From positions 1-64,000 of IMG/VR virus record IMGVR_UViG_3300046804_004994: a stretch of DNA of 64,000 bases, one strand, 5' to 3'. The stretch comes from a virus. Below, piece after piece: positions 46,673-54,587 of this stretch. Both the position numbers and the translations under genes were made by a program. The notes below the pieces were generated by a model. The model saw only the letters and a program-made list of their open reading frames with translations. It made no database searches and had not been told where the DNA came from. Every line of letters begins with the position of its first letter. The first letter of the stretch is position 1.

Positions 46673-47050
46673 ATGAATGTATCATTCAAACAGTTTGTAG
46701 AAAATGTTATTCCGCAACATAGAAGAGATAAGGCAGCATTTGGTGCTCACGCTTCTCATGGATATACAGCAAAAAGTGAGTTGATGATTCCAGATCGTTA
46801 TAAAGTAAGCGGCGGTGTAGAAGAAAATATTTTAAACAAATTACGCAAACAACCAGGTACAAAAGTATGTGGTCCAAATTTACTTTCACATATTGCTAAA
46901 ACATATCCAAATGTAATCAATACTCTTAACATGGGTGAAGAAAAACAATTAGGTCGAACGGGTAATAACACATATCAAGTGTTTATTAAAAAAGAAATGC
47001 ATAATAACATGCCCATTTATAAAGTATATAGTAAAAAGGAGGGTGTATAA
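46673..47050 (+). CDS. Hypothetical late protein with capsid-targeting-like N-terminus
   Basis: The 125-residue protein starts MNVSFKQFVENVIPQHRR. The Phe-Lys-Gln-Phe-Val segment resembles the N-termini of the nucleotidyltransferase and ligase-like proteins. The rest is basic, with a helix-rich middle and a short C-terminal beta segment; no family is recognised. It lies between the terminator and the neck gene, whose ATG overlaps its stop region by one base. It may be a head-associated or packaged protein. Confidence 0.65.
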   Translation: MNVSFKQFVENVIPQHRRDKAAFGAHASHGYTAKSELMIPDRYKVSGGVEENILNKLRKQPGTKVCGPNLLSHIAKTYPNVINTLNMGEEKQLGRTGNNTYQVFIKKEMHNNMPIYKVYSKKEGV

Positions 47051-47793
47051 TGTCTTGTTATTATTCTGGCGCTGGTAACGGTTCCAATTGTTATGAATTA
47101 TATGATAAAACACAATTAGCTCCTGATATTGAACTTATTGGTCAAATCATAGAAGAAGCAATTAACACGCTCGGACAAAAAATTGATTATTATGTAAACA
47201 CCTATAATCCCTTAAGTGCTGATAATATATATGGTGAGCAACCAACGAGCATTTTCAATGGACCACATCAGCTCAAAATGTATATTGAATTAAATGAAAA
47301 TGCACTAGCCTTGAGCAAATTTGGATATAATGCTGATGATGATATTACTGGCTATCTAAGCATATCTGGATTTAGAACTGCTTTTAATTCTACTACGGTT
47401 TATTCTGATTTGAATCAAGATATTGAGCCAAAATCTGGTGACGTGTTTCAAATGAAGGAATATGGTAATGATCGACCAGGTAATCGTGCTGGCAATTATT
47501 TTCAAATTACTGAACGCGTTGATCAAGATATTGCTTCGCTTAATCCGTTGGGTGGACATTATACTTGGCGCATCAAAGGTAAGAGATTAGAATATACGTT
47601 TCAACCTGGTCTTACCGGTGAACGTGGAAATGATCAAGTACACGATGCGACATTTTCTGGTATTATTTCATCAACTATTATTGGTCAGTTATCTTCTGCT
47701 GCTAAAGTGTATACTGAAGATGTCGATCAAGACAGTATCGCTTATGTTCTTGATCAAACTGTTAATGATACTGATGTGTATGGTGGGTATTAA
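47050..47793 (+). CDS. 14: Neck protein, T4 gp14-like
   Basis: The 247-residue protein follows T4 gp14 (256 residues) in pattern. Both have a Tyr-Tyr-Val segment followed by a Pro-containing stretch and a Gly-Glu (here YYVNTYNPLSADNIYGE), then a helical segment, a short SKFGYNADDDI element aligning with the gp14 SNFGMQVQDEV, and EPKSGDVFQM aligning with EPKEGDLIYF. gp14 with gp13 seals the filled head and receives the tail. The terminal region is longer and Asp-rich. The gene overlaps a convergent fibre gene by 4 bases. Confidence 0.75.
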   Translation: MSCYYSGAGNGSNCYELYDKTQLAPDIELIGQIIEEAINTLGQKIDYYVNTYNPLSADNIYGEQPTSIFNGPHQLKMYIELNENALALSKFGYNADDDITGYLSISGFRTAFNSTTVYSDLNQDIEPKSGDVFQMKEYGNDRPGNRAGNYFQITERVDQDIASLNPLGGHYTWRIKGKRLEYTFQPGLTGERGNDQVHDATFSGIISSTIIGQLSSAAKVYTEDVDQDSIAYVLDQTVNDTDVYGGY

Positions 47794-48797
47794 TTTGTAT
47801 TAATTGTCCAATTTTTAGACAATAATGATACTATAAAGCTATTTTGGGCAGGGTAGCCGTTCACATCATTAGTTATTGTAAAAAATTCGTCCCAGCTTTG
47901 AACCAAATCGTTTGCTGTACCCTGGGTTGCAACTTCATATACAACGGCTGCACCAATAGTTGATACATTATTATATTCTGATGTGTTATAAAGCATTGCA
48001 TTTGCTAATGCAACTGCTACATCGGCTTGAGTGTCTGCACTATTTACTGAAACAGGTATCCCGTTCCCACCAGCACCAGGATCTGTTCCAGAACCATCTA
48101 CAACAAAATAAAAATAATACTCAATAGAGCGCCACCGTGGCTTAATAAATGTCTGGTTTAGTATAATATTCGATGCAAGATCACAATCAAAACTACCATA
48201 TGCAGCTGCACCAGCTATGTCGTCTGTTGGATGGGCATTTGAACCTCCACTAATATTAAGCTGACCGTTGATCATGTTGTTATTATCTAAACAAGTTACA
48301 ATATTATCTATAGTATCTTGAGATAACGATGCCCCTGTACACGAAAAATAAGTGCATCTTGAAAGAGGATAGACCACATTTCCAAAGTCTATTTCCTTTA
48401 GGTTTGGAGATGGTATGTCAATAAATACACAATCGTTAAACGATGATAACGTAAGTGATGAAATAGTCGGATGTATCAATGAAAAAAGGTCTGCGTTCGA
48501 TCCATCTACCATTTTAAATTTAAAATCTTTTGTAGTAATATTCAAAACTAACCTTGCAGGTCTTATGGAAGATATATCTATTACACTTGCTGCTCCAGCT
48601 TGAATGTAAATATTGCCGTTCTGCGTATAATTAGAAGAAGATAGTACAGTGACACTGGTTGCTGCATTTGCACGAACATCTAATGTTGATGACTGATTGA
48701 ATAAAAACGTTATAGGTGCTCTATCTATGATAGTTAGTCCTCCGGGACCTCCACCACCCATTTGAAATGTATATGGAAATTGTATTGTATTTGACAT
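47790..48797 (-). CDS. Fibre/adhesin with LRR-like segment, paralogue 1
   Basis: The 335-residue protein has a beta-rich N-terminus with a Gly-rich patch (GGGGPGG). Next comes a solenoid-like middle with leucine/isoleucine spacing and the unit GASLSQDTIDNIVTCLDNN, then LNISGGSNA. The C-terminal domain starts YYFYFVVDG and contains GIPVSVNSADTQADVAVALA. The same architecture is found in the next gene, so they are duplicates. Units of this kind occur in phage fibres with leucine-rich-repeat-like shafts. It is the terminal gene of a three-gene adhesin run. Confidence 0.65.
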   Translation of the reverse strand: MSNTIQFPYTFQMGGGGPGGLTIIDRAPITFLFNQSSTLDVRANAATSVTVLSSSNYTQNGNIYIQAGAASVIDISSIRPARLVLNITTKDFKFKMVDGSNADLFSLIHPTISSLTLSSFNDCVFIDIPSPNLKEIDFGNVVYPLSRCTYFSCTGASLSQDTIDNIVTCLDNNNMINGQLNISGGSNAHPTDDIAGAAAYGSFDCDLASNIILNQTFIKPRWRSIEYYFYFVVDGSGTDPGAGGNGIPVSVNSADTQADVAVALANAMLYNTSEYNNVSTIGAAVVYEVATQGTANDLVQSWDEFFTITNDVNGYPAQNSFIVSLLSKNWTINTN

Positions 48798-48798
48798 A

Positions 48799-49767
48799 TT
48801 AATTTGTTGAGACTGACCATCCCCTATCTATCAACGCAACTACATTGCTATTATAATAATTATTTGTGCCAGAATATTGATCATTCATTGAAAAAAAGCT
48901 AGAAGTATAGCTCATAGAATTGGCTTCTCCAAGCTCTGAAAGAGTATAATAAACCATGGAGCCGTTAGTTGATACTGAAGAAAATTTTCCCGTATTATAC
49001 ATTTCAATTGATAATGCTAGTGCAACATCACTATTTGAACTTCCAGGAAACACATTAACAGGGTAACCTATGCCACTGAACTCGGGTAAATAAGGTGTTC
49101 CGTCAACAACAAAATAAAAATAAATCTGGTCGCTTATCCAGTGCGGTGAAATATACGGTGAATATATACTAATTGAATTCGCCTCACTACAAGTAAAAGA
49201 TGCATTTGCGGCTTGAGCTCCCGCATTATTGCCTGGTGGTGATGATGTACCACCTGTAAGATCAACCGAACCTCCACTTACTGTTCCTCCAGCCAAGCTA
49301 GCTAATATACTATCCACGCTACTTGTGGTTAAACTAGCACCTGGACAATATAAACTCTCTAATACGTAGGGATTAACAGTGACAGCAGTCAATAATGGTG
49401 TGGTTAACGAAATGTTTTGTGTTTCTCCTCCAGGCGTCGTTAGAGATGTTATACTGTCACTATTAACCGTTATGGTAGAAAGAACATTAAAAACCGGTAG
49501 TACTGTCAACGATGAACATACTATAGTTGCATTTTGAAAGGTGAAACCTGTTAAATCAAGAGACTGTAAACTCGGTGCTCTAATAAGAAAGTTATAACTA
49601 CCGTAGTTGGCAGGGTCCGATACATCGATACGCGTTGCACACGGAGCGTAAAAATTGGTGTCACCTGTACCACCAATCAAACGCAAATGTGAAACTTGAT
49701 CTATCATTAATTCCCCTGTATTGCTAACAGTTGAGTATGTATGTGGTATTAAAACTGTATTAGGCAT
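48799..49767 (-). CDS. Fibre/adhesin with LRR-like segment, paralogue 2
   Basis: I start at ATG 49767 (MPNTVLIPHTYSTVSNTG, 322 residues), as the longer frame begins with TTG. The middle has GASLTTSSVDSILASLAGG, then VDLTGGTSSPPG, matching the corresponding unit of paralogue 1. The C-terminal domain starts IYFYFVVDGTPY, with GYPVNVFPGSSNSDVALALS. The two genes are one base apart. The shared C-terminal domain suggests a common attachment or receptor-binding function, with divergent N-termini. Start and stop overlap the upstream gene by 8 bases. Confidence 0.65.
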   Translation of the reverse strand: MPNTVLIPHTYSTVSNTGELMIDQVSHLRLIGGTGDTNFYAPCATRIDVSDPANYGSYNFLIRAPSLQSLDLTGFTFQNATIVCSSLTVLPVFNVLSTITVNSDSITSLTTPGGETQNISLTTPLLTAVTVNPYVLESLYCPGASLTTSSVDSILASLAGGTVSGGSVDLTGGTSSPPGNNAGAQAANASFTCSEANSISIYSPYISPHWISDQIYFYFVVDGTPYLPEFSGIGYPVNVFPGSSNSDVALALSIEMYNTGKFSSVSTNGSMVYYTLSELGEANSMSYTSSFFSMNDQYSGTNNYYNSNVVALIDRGWSVSTN

Positions 49768-50440
49768 AATAATAAGCAAATGTCAGTTCCCAAGTAGATC
49801 CTGTATAAGTAAATAAGGAATAAAAAGAACGGGCTATACTATCATTTGTTTGATCTAACAATAATGTTCCGTCTGAAACCGTATTATTATATATTCTAAT
49901 ACGACTCGCATCATTTATAAATTTAATCGGAATAGTTACGGTATCACCGGCAAGTCTTCCTGATATTGGTAATCCTATACGTGCTCCGTTTCCTGTGGCA
50001 GCGCTAGATAAATTAATCTTTAATGTGTGCATACCACTGTTAATTGTCATATTACCTGAAGCAGGCGATGATATAGTTGTTATTGCATAGCTAGCTGTAG
50101 ACCACGATGCAGAGTTACTATTTACTGTGGTATATGTTGAATTCCAATTACCAGAATTAGAATGAACTAATGAATTAACCGCAGCGTCTCCTGCACTTCC
50201 TCCACCTCCTGTAAGTATATTTAAAAGATTTACCCCAGCAGATAATATTTGCATACTATTGCTTGTTAAGCTATAAACATTTCCATTTGCACTAACGGAT
50301 CCAACTAAATGTAAATCACCTTGAAAAGGGTATGTTGGGGATGCAATTGGATCTGTAGCGCTACTTGGAATACCAGGTGTAGCATTTGTATGATGTTCTG
50401 ATCTATGAAATTTATTATGAAATCTATTATTACCTGCCAT
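49760..50440 (-). CDS. Short tail-fibre-like structural protein
   Basis: The 226-residue protein has a His/Asn-rich N-terminus (NNRFHNKFHRSEHHTNATPG), then a segment with ASPTYPFQGDLHLVGSVSAN that resembles linker modules of phage fibres. A Ser/Thr/Asn repeat region and a final beta domain (IPIKFINDASRIRIYNN and following) complete it. It precedes the two LRR-like fibre genes and may be their anchor. An AATAAATA element 8 bases before the ATG is back-to-back with that of the divergent lectin-like gene. Confidence 0.6.
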   Translation of the reverse strand: MAGNNRFHNKFHRSEHHTNATPGIPSSATDPIASPTYPFQGDLHLVGSVSANGNVYSLTSNSMQILSAGVNLLNILTGGGGSAGDAAVNSLVHSNSGNWNSTYTTVNSNSASWSTASYAITTISSPASGNMTINSGMHTLKINLSSAATGNGARIGLPISGRLAGDTVTIPIKFINDASRIRIYNNTVSDGTLLLDQTNDSIARSFYSLFTYTGSTWELTFAYYYA

Positions 50441-50448
50441 AGCATCTA

Positions 50449-50456
50449 TATTTATT
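50449..50456 (-). promoter_or_regulatory. Late promoter-like AATAAATA
   Basis: Eight bases before the ATG of the 226-residue fibre gene. Confidence 0.65.
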
Positions 50457-50465
50457 AGATGTTTA

Positions 50466-50473
50466 AATAAATA
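50466..50473 (+). promoter_or_regulatory. Late promoter-like AATAAATA
   Basis: Eight bases before the ATG of the lectin-like gene, divergent from the element at 50449-50456. Confidence 0.65.
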
Positions 50474-50481
50474 ATGTAAAT

Positions 50482-51213
50482 ATGCCTGATACTTTAAATT
50501 CTCCTACAGTGAGCAATCTTGCATCACTATGTGGATTCAATCCAAATTACGATATTGTATGGTCGTTTCAATATAGTTTGTGCGGGAACTCTAACGCATC
50601 TGCAGGGTTTACAACATTTCTCTTTAGTAAGAAGACTGCTTCAACCGTAGTAGGCGGAGGAATAGGCAGAGCACTTGGAGTAGGACCCTCAACAAATTTC
50701 ACAAATACCACAAATATTTCTGGTATATCAGGTCATTCTTTAAGTATTGCCTTCGATACTACCGGATTGTATGCAACAAGTGGATATGGATTCACCACTA
50801 ATATGACACCAAGCGCTAATAGCTTGGTGATTCGAGTTGATAACGGTGTTACGATGCCTTCGATGTCATTTCATTTATTGTCAGCATTTTCTTTATCCGC
50901 ATTATATACAAATTTTACATTGTTAACATCAATTGAAGTGTATAATACTTTGCGATTTACATTAACAAATTGTGCACAAACACTTAAAATTGATATACTT
51001 GCAAACGGTGAATACGTCAATTTAGCTGAAGTAGCTACTTATAAAACAATATACAATTCACCGTCTGCGCGTTATTGTATAGGAATATCTTATGCATCAC
51101 CTGTGAGTGGTAATGCACCAAAAGCTGTATTTCGAATTAAAGATTTTCATGTACAAGGGACTGATAAGAATACCGATACCACGTCATTAACTTCTGATAT
51201 TCTCACTTATTAA
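50482..51213 (+). CDS. Lectin-like (ConA/L-type) fibre protein
   Basis: The 243-residue protein looks like a single legume-lectin-type jellyroll: YDIVWSFQYSLCGNSN, FTTFLFSKKT, GHSLSIAFDTTGLY, SNSLVIRVDNG, and a C-terminal strand ARYCIGISYASPVSG followed by FRIKDFHVQG. Such folds bind sugars. It is the only plus-strand member of this adhesin group and is divergently transcribed from the short fibre gene. The 3' end overlaps a small minus-strand gene by 11 bases. Confidence 0.65.
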   Translation: MPDTLNSPTVSNLASLCGFNPNYDIVWSFQYSLCGNSNASAGFTTFLFSKKTASTVVGGGIGRALGVGPSTNFTNTTNISGISGHSLSIAFDTTGLYATSGYGFTTNMTPSANSLVIRVDNGVTMPSMSFHLLSAFSLSALYTNFTLLTSIEVYNTLRFTLTNCAQTLKIDILANGEYVNLAEVATYKTIYNSPSARYCIGISYASPVSGNAPKAVFRIKDFHVQGTDKNTDTTSLTSDILTY

Positions 51214-51457
51214 GTTTTTCGATAGCCTCTTCACATTTTACATCATGTAACATACTTGGAAAGCGTTCATCAATATATTTTTGCAATGCAATTGGTTTGA
51301 TCCAATCAGATGTTTTATTTAAATTAATATTTTTGCGTTCAGCAGTGTTGTTAATCACTTCCATGGCTTCTAATAAGCATAACCACCTTGCATACGTTTC
51401 GATACTCATTTTCTCTTCTTTACCTTTAGTTGTTTTAAATTCTACGTATTGTTGCAT
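51203..51457 (-). CDS. Small hypothetical protein
   Basis: The 84-residue protein is helical and charged, beginning MQQYVEFKTTKGKEEKMSIE. An internal Met17 could be the start. No family is recognised. It is the last of a run of small minus-strand genes (52693 to 51203) with tight spacing. The stop is overlapped by the convergent lectin-like gene. Confidence 0.55.
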   Translation of the reverse strand: MQQYVEFKTTKGKEEKMSIETYARWLCLLEAMEVINNTAERKNINLNKTSDWIKPIALQKYIDERFPSMLHDVKCEEAIEKLNK

Positions 51458-51458
51458 A

Positions 51459-51872
51459 TTAAATGTTTCTAAATAATGTCCCTGTGATGTTTGCTAACAC
51501 GTCATTTTTATTGCTATCAATATTAAGTTGATCGAGCGTTTGAAGATTGTTAATAATATTATTAAATGTCATCTCGATAATTTTATTGAATTTCCCATAA
51601 TTACTATCATTTTTATCGAACGATTCTATATAAATTTTTTTAATATTGCGCATGATATTAATCAACATTTCATTAGAAGATGTCTTAGATTCGTTTAGAC
51701 ATAAATTCCCAACTTGATATTGTGTTAATAGTAATGGTGATAGCTCAACTAATTTCAATTTAACCATTTCGGCAAGTCTATTAGAATCTATGATAGATGC
51801 AGGAGGGGCAGCGGTAATGCTTGAAGGAATCTCTGTTGCATTTAAAAGCTCTGATGATGTGAAATTATTCAT
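51459..51872 (-). CDS. Hypothetical helical protein
   Basis: The 137-residue protein has a Ser/Thr/Ala/Pro-rich N-terminus and a long helical rest with many Asn, Ile and Leu. No family or motif is recognised. It overlaps the upstream membrane protein gene by 8 bases and is followed after 1 base by the next small gene, so it is part of a co-transcribed run. Confidence 0.6.
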   Translation of the reverse strand: MNNFTSSELLNATEIPSSITAAPPASIIDSNRLAEMVKLKLVELSPLLLTQYQVGNLCLNESKTSSNEMLINIMRNIKKIYIESFDKNDSNYGKFNKIIEMTFNNIINNLQTLDQLNIDSNKNDVLANITGTLFRNI

Positions 51873-52284
51873 TTGTCAAATCTATTGCTTCTTTAAGAAG
51901 ATTTTCAGTTGTACCTTCTAAGGGTAAAGGTTGTGTTGTTAAAAACGTTTTAACATCAATTGTTACAGCTACTTGTTTATTACAATGCAAACATTTATAA
52001 TTATTATCTCCATTAATATCAATGGGTATAAAATCCTGTTTTTCAAGATGGCAAGGACACTTAACGTAGGTACCTTGCTTGGCTAGAGATGCTTCTTTAA
52101 GAGCTTTTACTTTTTCTAGATGAAGTGTATAAAACTTTACATATATGTTATATATGACTATTTGTGCTAGAAAAATTGCAGGTGTAAATTGCAGTATTTT
52201 AGCCCATGTATCAAAGCATGCAGTAGAGATGCACAGACTTGTAACTGTTAATATTATTATGCTTATTGATATTTTTTTTATCAT
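51865..52284 (-). CDS. Membrane protein with zinc-ribbon-like motif
   Basis: I start at ATG 52284 (MIKKISISIIILTVTSLC, 139 residues). Two hydrophobic segments (about 5-22 and 31-48) suggest two membrane helices or a signal plus anchor. A cytoplasmic part then carries CPCHLEKQ and, 17 residues later, CLHC, four cysteines arranged like a zinc ribbon. The tail is acidic. Such small membrane proteins may act in lysis timing, superinfection exclusion or host takeover, but nothing here decides which. Confidence 0.65.
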   Translation of the reverse strand: MIKKISISIIILTVTSLCISTACFDTWAKILQFTPAIFLAQIVIYNIYVKFYTLHLEKVKALKEASLAKQGTYVKCPCHLEKQDFIPIDINGDNNYKCLHCNKQVAVTIDVKTFLTTQPLPLEGTTENLLKEAIDLTNE

Positions 52285-52309
52285 CAATGCATTATATACT
52301 GGTTCCTAT

Positions 52310-52693
52310 TTATTCAAACAAATCATTTAACATTTCTGGTATAGAAATAATAATTTTATTTGCTTTATCAATTTTATGCTTGATAATTCTATCAAGAATA
52401 TTTTGCTGATACGGTTCCAAACTTGGATTTTCTGTACTTGCTTGTGTAAATTTAGCTCGTAACTCACACAATTTAATATAAATATCTCCGACTTCTTGAA
52501 TAGTTTTTTCAATTTGAAATGGTAATACTTTTGGCGCCGTTGTATTACCCATAGGTGTTTCAGGATTAGCTTTACTAATATCTGTTTGATCAAACGGGCT
52601 ATCTGTGGCTCCGGGGCCTACACTAGTCGTCTGGCGATTACTATCTGACAGTGTTTGATCTTCTTTCAAAAGAAATTTAAAAGATTTTTGCAT
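52310..52693 (-). CDS. Hypothetical late protein
   Basis: The 127-residue protein begins MQKSFKFLLKEDQTLSD, an aromatic/basic start followed by Leu-Lys-Glu-Asp that resembles a capsid-targeting peptide with prohead-protease site. The middle is low complexity and the C-terminal half is a helical pair. A CTTAAATA lies 5 bases before the ATG, divergent from the promoter of the next gene with 31 bases between the two ATGs. No family is recognised. Confidence 0.6.
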   Translation of the reverse strand: MQKSFKFLLKEDQTLSDSNRQTTSVGPGATDSPFDQTDISKANPETPMGNTTAPKVLPFQIEKTIQEVGDIYIKLCELRAKFTQASTENPSLEPYQQNILDRIIKHKIDKANKIIISIPEMLNDLFE

Positions 52694-52698
52694 ATTAT

Positions 52699-52706
52699 TA
52701 TTTAAG
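52699..52706 (-). promoter_or_regulatory. Late promoter-like CTTAAATA
   Basis: Five bases before the ATG of the 127-residue gene, divergent from the element at 52712-52719. Confidence 0.55.
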
Positions 52707-52711
52707 GTGAC

Positions 52712-52719
52712 TATAAATA
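52712..52719 (+). promoter_or_regulatory. Late promoter-like TATAAATA
   Basis: Five bases before the ATG at 52725; with T4 spacing, +1 would be the A of the ATG. Confidence 0.8.
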
Positions 52720-52724
52720 ATATT

Positions 52725-53162
52725 ATGACAAATCTCTTTGAATCTGTATTTTTCCATCAATTAGCGGAGGAACTCAATGCACCAGCAGATGACGCATCAC
52801 AAATGAGTGACGCTGATGCAATGAAATCTACACTTGATCCCGGAACAAATCCTGATGATCTTAATGTTCAGCAACATACAATAGTTGCTGCTCAAGCTTC
52901 TGCTGCAGCTGCTGCAAAGATGGTAGAAGAAGTGCAATCATGGATTGGTAAATTAGATGAAATGATTCAATTTTTAAATGGTGTTGATTCAGGCTCAGTT
53001 CAAAGTCAATTAGCATCAGCAGCACCAAAGAGTTTGTTTGATTCAATTCGCGTCAGTGAATCAAAGAAAATTTCACGCGTGTCTATGGATATTGCTTCAT
53101 TGAGTGAAATGCTTAAAGGCTACCTCGCTGGTGCCGCGGATCCGAAATATAAGGGTGTATAG
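52725..53162 (+). CDS. Hypothetical late protein, possible head/core component
   Basis: I start at ATG 52725 (MTNLFESVFFHQLAEELNA, 145 residues), because the TATAAATA at 52712-52719 would lie inside the longer GTG-started frame. The N-terminus is amphipathic with Leu-Ala-Glu-Glu. It is followed by an acidic region, an Ala-rich helix (AAQASAAAAAKMVEEV) and a C-terminal helical part. This composition is like small T4 prohead core proteins. It ends TAG. The next gene on the strand is a homing endonuclease. Confidence 0.6.
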   Translation: MTNLFESVFFHQLAEELNAPADDASQMSDADAMKSTLDPGTNPDDLNVQQHTIVAAQASAAAAAKMVEEVQSWIGKLDEMIQFLNGVDSGSVQSQLASAAPKSLFDSIRVSESKKISRVSMDIASLSEMLKGYLAGAADPKYKGV

Positions 53163-53209
53163 TTCCCTTCCATAGTTTTTTCAAAAATTCATTTGACATT
53201 TCTGACAGT

Positions 53210-53233
53210 GGCATATAAATAATGATATATGCC
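53210..53233 (+). promoter_or_regulatory. Hairpin overlapping late promoter and start codon of homing endonuclease
   Basis: Ggcatata (53210-53217) can pair with tatatgcc (53226-53233), giving an 8-bp stem with an 8-base loop. The right arm contains the ATG (53229) and the left arm overlaps the late promoter TATAAATA (53214-53221). Transcripts reading through from upstream would hide the start codon, while those started at the late promoter would lack the left arm. Confidence 0.7.
53214..53221 (+). promoter_or_regulatory. Late promoter-like TATAAATA (homing endonuclease)
   Basis: Seven bases before the ATG at 53229; overlaps the left arm of the hairpin at 53210-53233. Confidence 0.8.
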
Positions 53234-54587
53234 GAAACCAACTATTTTTACACATGATCAAATTAATTCTATTGTATCGAAATATGTGTCGGGATGTAAT
53301 ATCTACCCAATTGCTAAAGAATTCAATGTAAGTGAGAACACTATTAAAAAGCTATTAATATCTAATAATATTTCTTTACGCAGCCGTAAAGAATCATATC
53401 AATATCGAATTAATACTAATGCAGCCGCAAATGTTAAGTACACGTCATCTACTGATGTGTCTAATATTATTGCTCAGTATAATAAAGGTGCAACAATAGC
53501 ATATATTGCAAATACGTTTAAAACATCTCAAACCAGCATACGCACAGTGCTAATCAAAAATAATATAAAATTAAAAACACGAAGTGAAGCTAAATTAGCA
53601 GCTTCAAGTGCCAATGCTAATCTAATTAATGCTGCTGAAGATATTATAAATATGTATAATAAAAACTGCTCAATTAATTCTATATCTAAAAAGTATAATA
53701 TTCCAGGATACCGTATTAAACAGCTGTTATTAACACGTAATATACATATACTTCCAAACGCGGTGCATGTAATACCAAAACATATTCGAGAACAAGTAAT
53801 AGTGCAATATAGTAATGAAACATCTATCAATGAACTATCTAAAACTCACAACATTAGCGCGTCAACAATAAAATTAATACTTAAAACATATAATGTTCCA
53901 TTGCGTGGCAAAGCTGCTGCTCGGAATACCTCAAAATATCGATCACAATATACGAGGACTCGTTCGAAAATTACAAGCACTGAAGACATTAAACGTATTA
54001 TAGATATGTATAATGAAGGGTATACACCTACAGATATAACAAAATGCTTTAATGTATCATCAGGCACTATATTAAAAATACTTAAAGATAATAACATATA
54101 TATTCGAACAAAGTCAGAAGCACAGCGACAACATCTACTTTATAAGAAAAAACAAAATCTCAGTTTTCAAAAATATGGAGTTTCAAACCCGATGCAACAT
54201 CCGTTGATATTTGAAAGGTCTATGAAAAATTCATTCAGATATAAAAGCATTACCATTAACGGTAAAATATTTGACAGGATTCAAGGATTTGAAGATGTGG
54301 GAATACAGTATGTTTTAAACACATTTAATTTATCAGTTACAGATATTATTAATGGAAGAACAGGTATACCATCAATTTCATATATTGATGAAAATGGAAA
54401 AAAACGTGTACATTTTCCTGATATATATCTTCCTACATTGAATACCTTAATAGAAGTAAAAAGTGAGTTTATTTTAAATAAAAATCTGGAACGTGTTTTA
54501 ACAAAACGAAATAGCGCAATACAACAAGGTTATAAGTATATAATATTGGTATTTAATAGTAAAAAACAATTTCTATACACTATTTAA
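53229..54587 (+). CDS. Free-standing homing endonuclease with five HTH repeats
   Basis: The 452-residue protein has five helix-turn-helix-like repeats at about residues 8-51, 74-117, 135-174, 186-226 and 250-293. Each has the plan of a helix, IAKEFNVSENTIKKLL-like turn, then an Asn-Asn-Ile and basic end. Then comes FQKYGVSNPMQHPLIFE (313-329), a motif common in phage homing endonucleases. The nuclease core has FPDIYLPTLNTLIEVKS with Asp398, Glu409 and Lys411, and later GYKYIILVFNSKK, as in VSR/PD-(D/E)XK enzymes. It cuts DNA lacking itself and spreads by repair. No flanking gene is visibly broken. It overlaps gp61 by 4 bases at the 3' end. Confidence 0.85.
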   Translation: MPKPTIFTHDQINSIVSKYVSGCNIYPIAKEFNVSENTIKKLLISNNISLRSRKESYQYRINTNAAANVKYTSSTDVSNIIAQYNKGATIAYIANTFKTSQTSIRTVLIKNNIKLKTRSEAKLAASSANANLINAAEDIINMYNKNCSINSISKKYNIPGYRIKQLLLTRNIHILPNAVHVIPKHIREQVIVQYSNETSINELSKTHNISASTIKLILKTYNVPLRGKAAARNTSKYRSQYTRTRSKITSTEDIKRIIDMYNEGYTPTDITKCFNVSSGTILKILKDNNIYIRTKSEAQRQHLLYKKKQNLSFQKYGVSNPMQHPLIFERSMKNSFRYKSITINGKIFDRIQGFEDVGIQYVLNTFNLSVTDIINGRTGIPSISYIDENGKKRVHFPDIYLPTLNTLIEVKSEFILNKNLERVLTKRNSAIQQGYKYIILVFNSKKQFLYTI

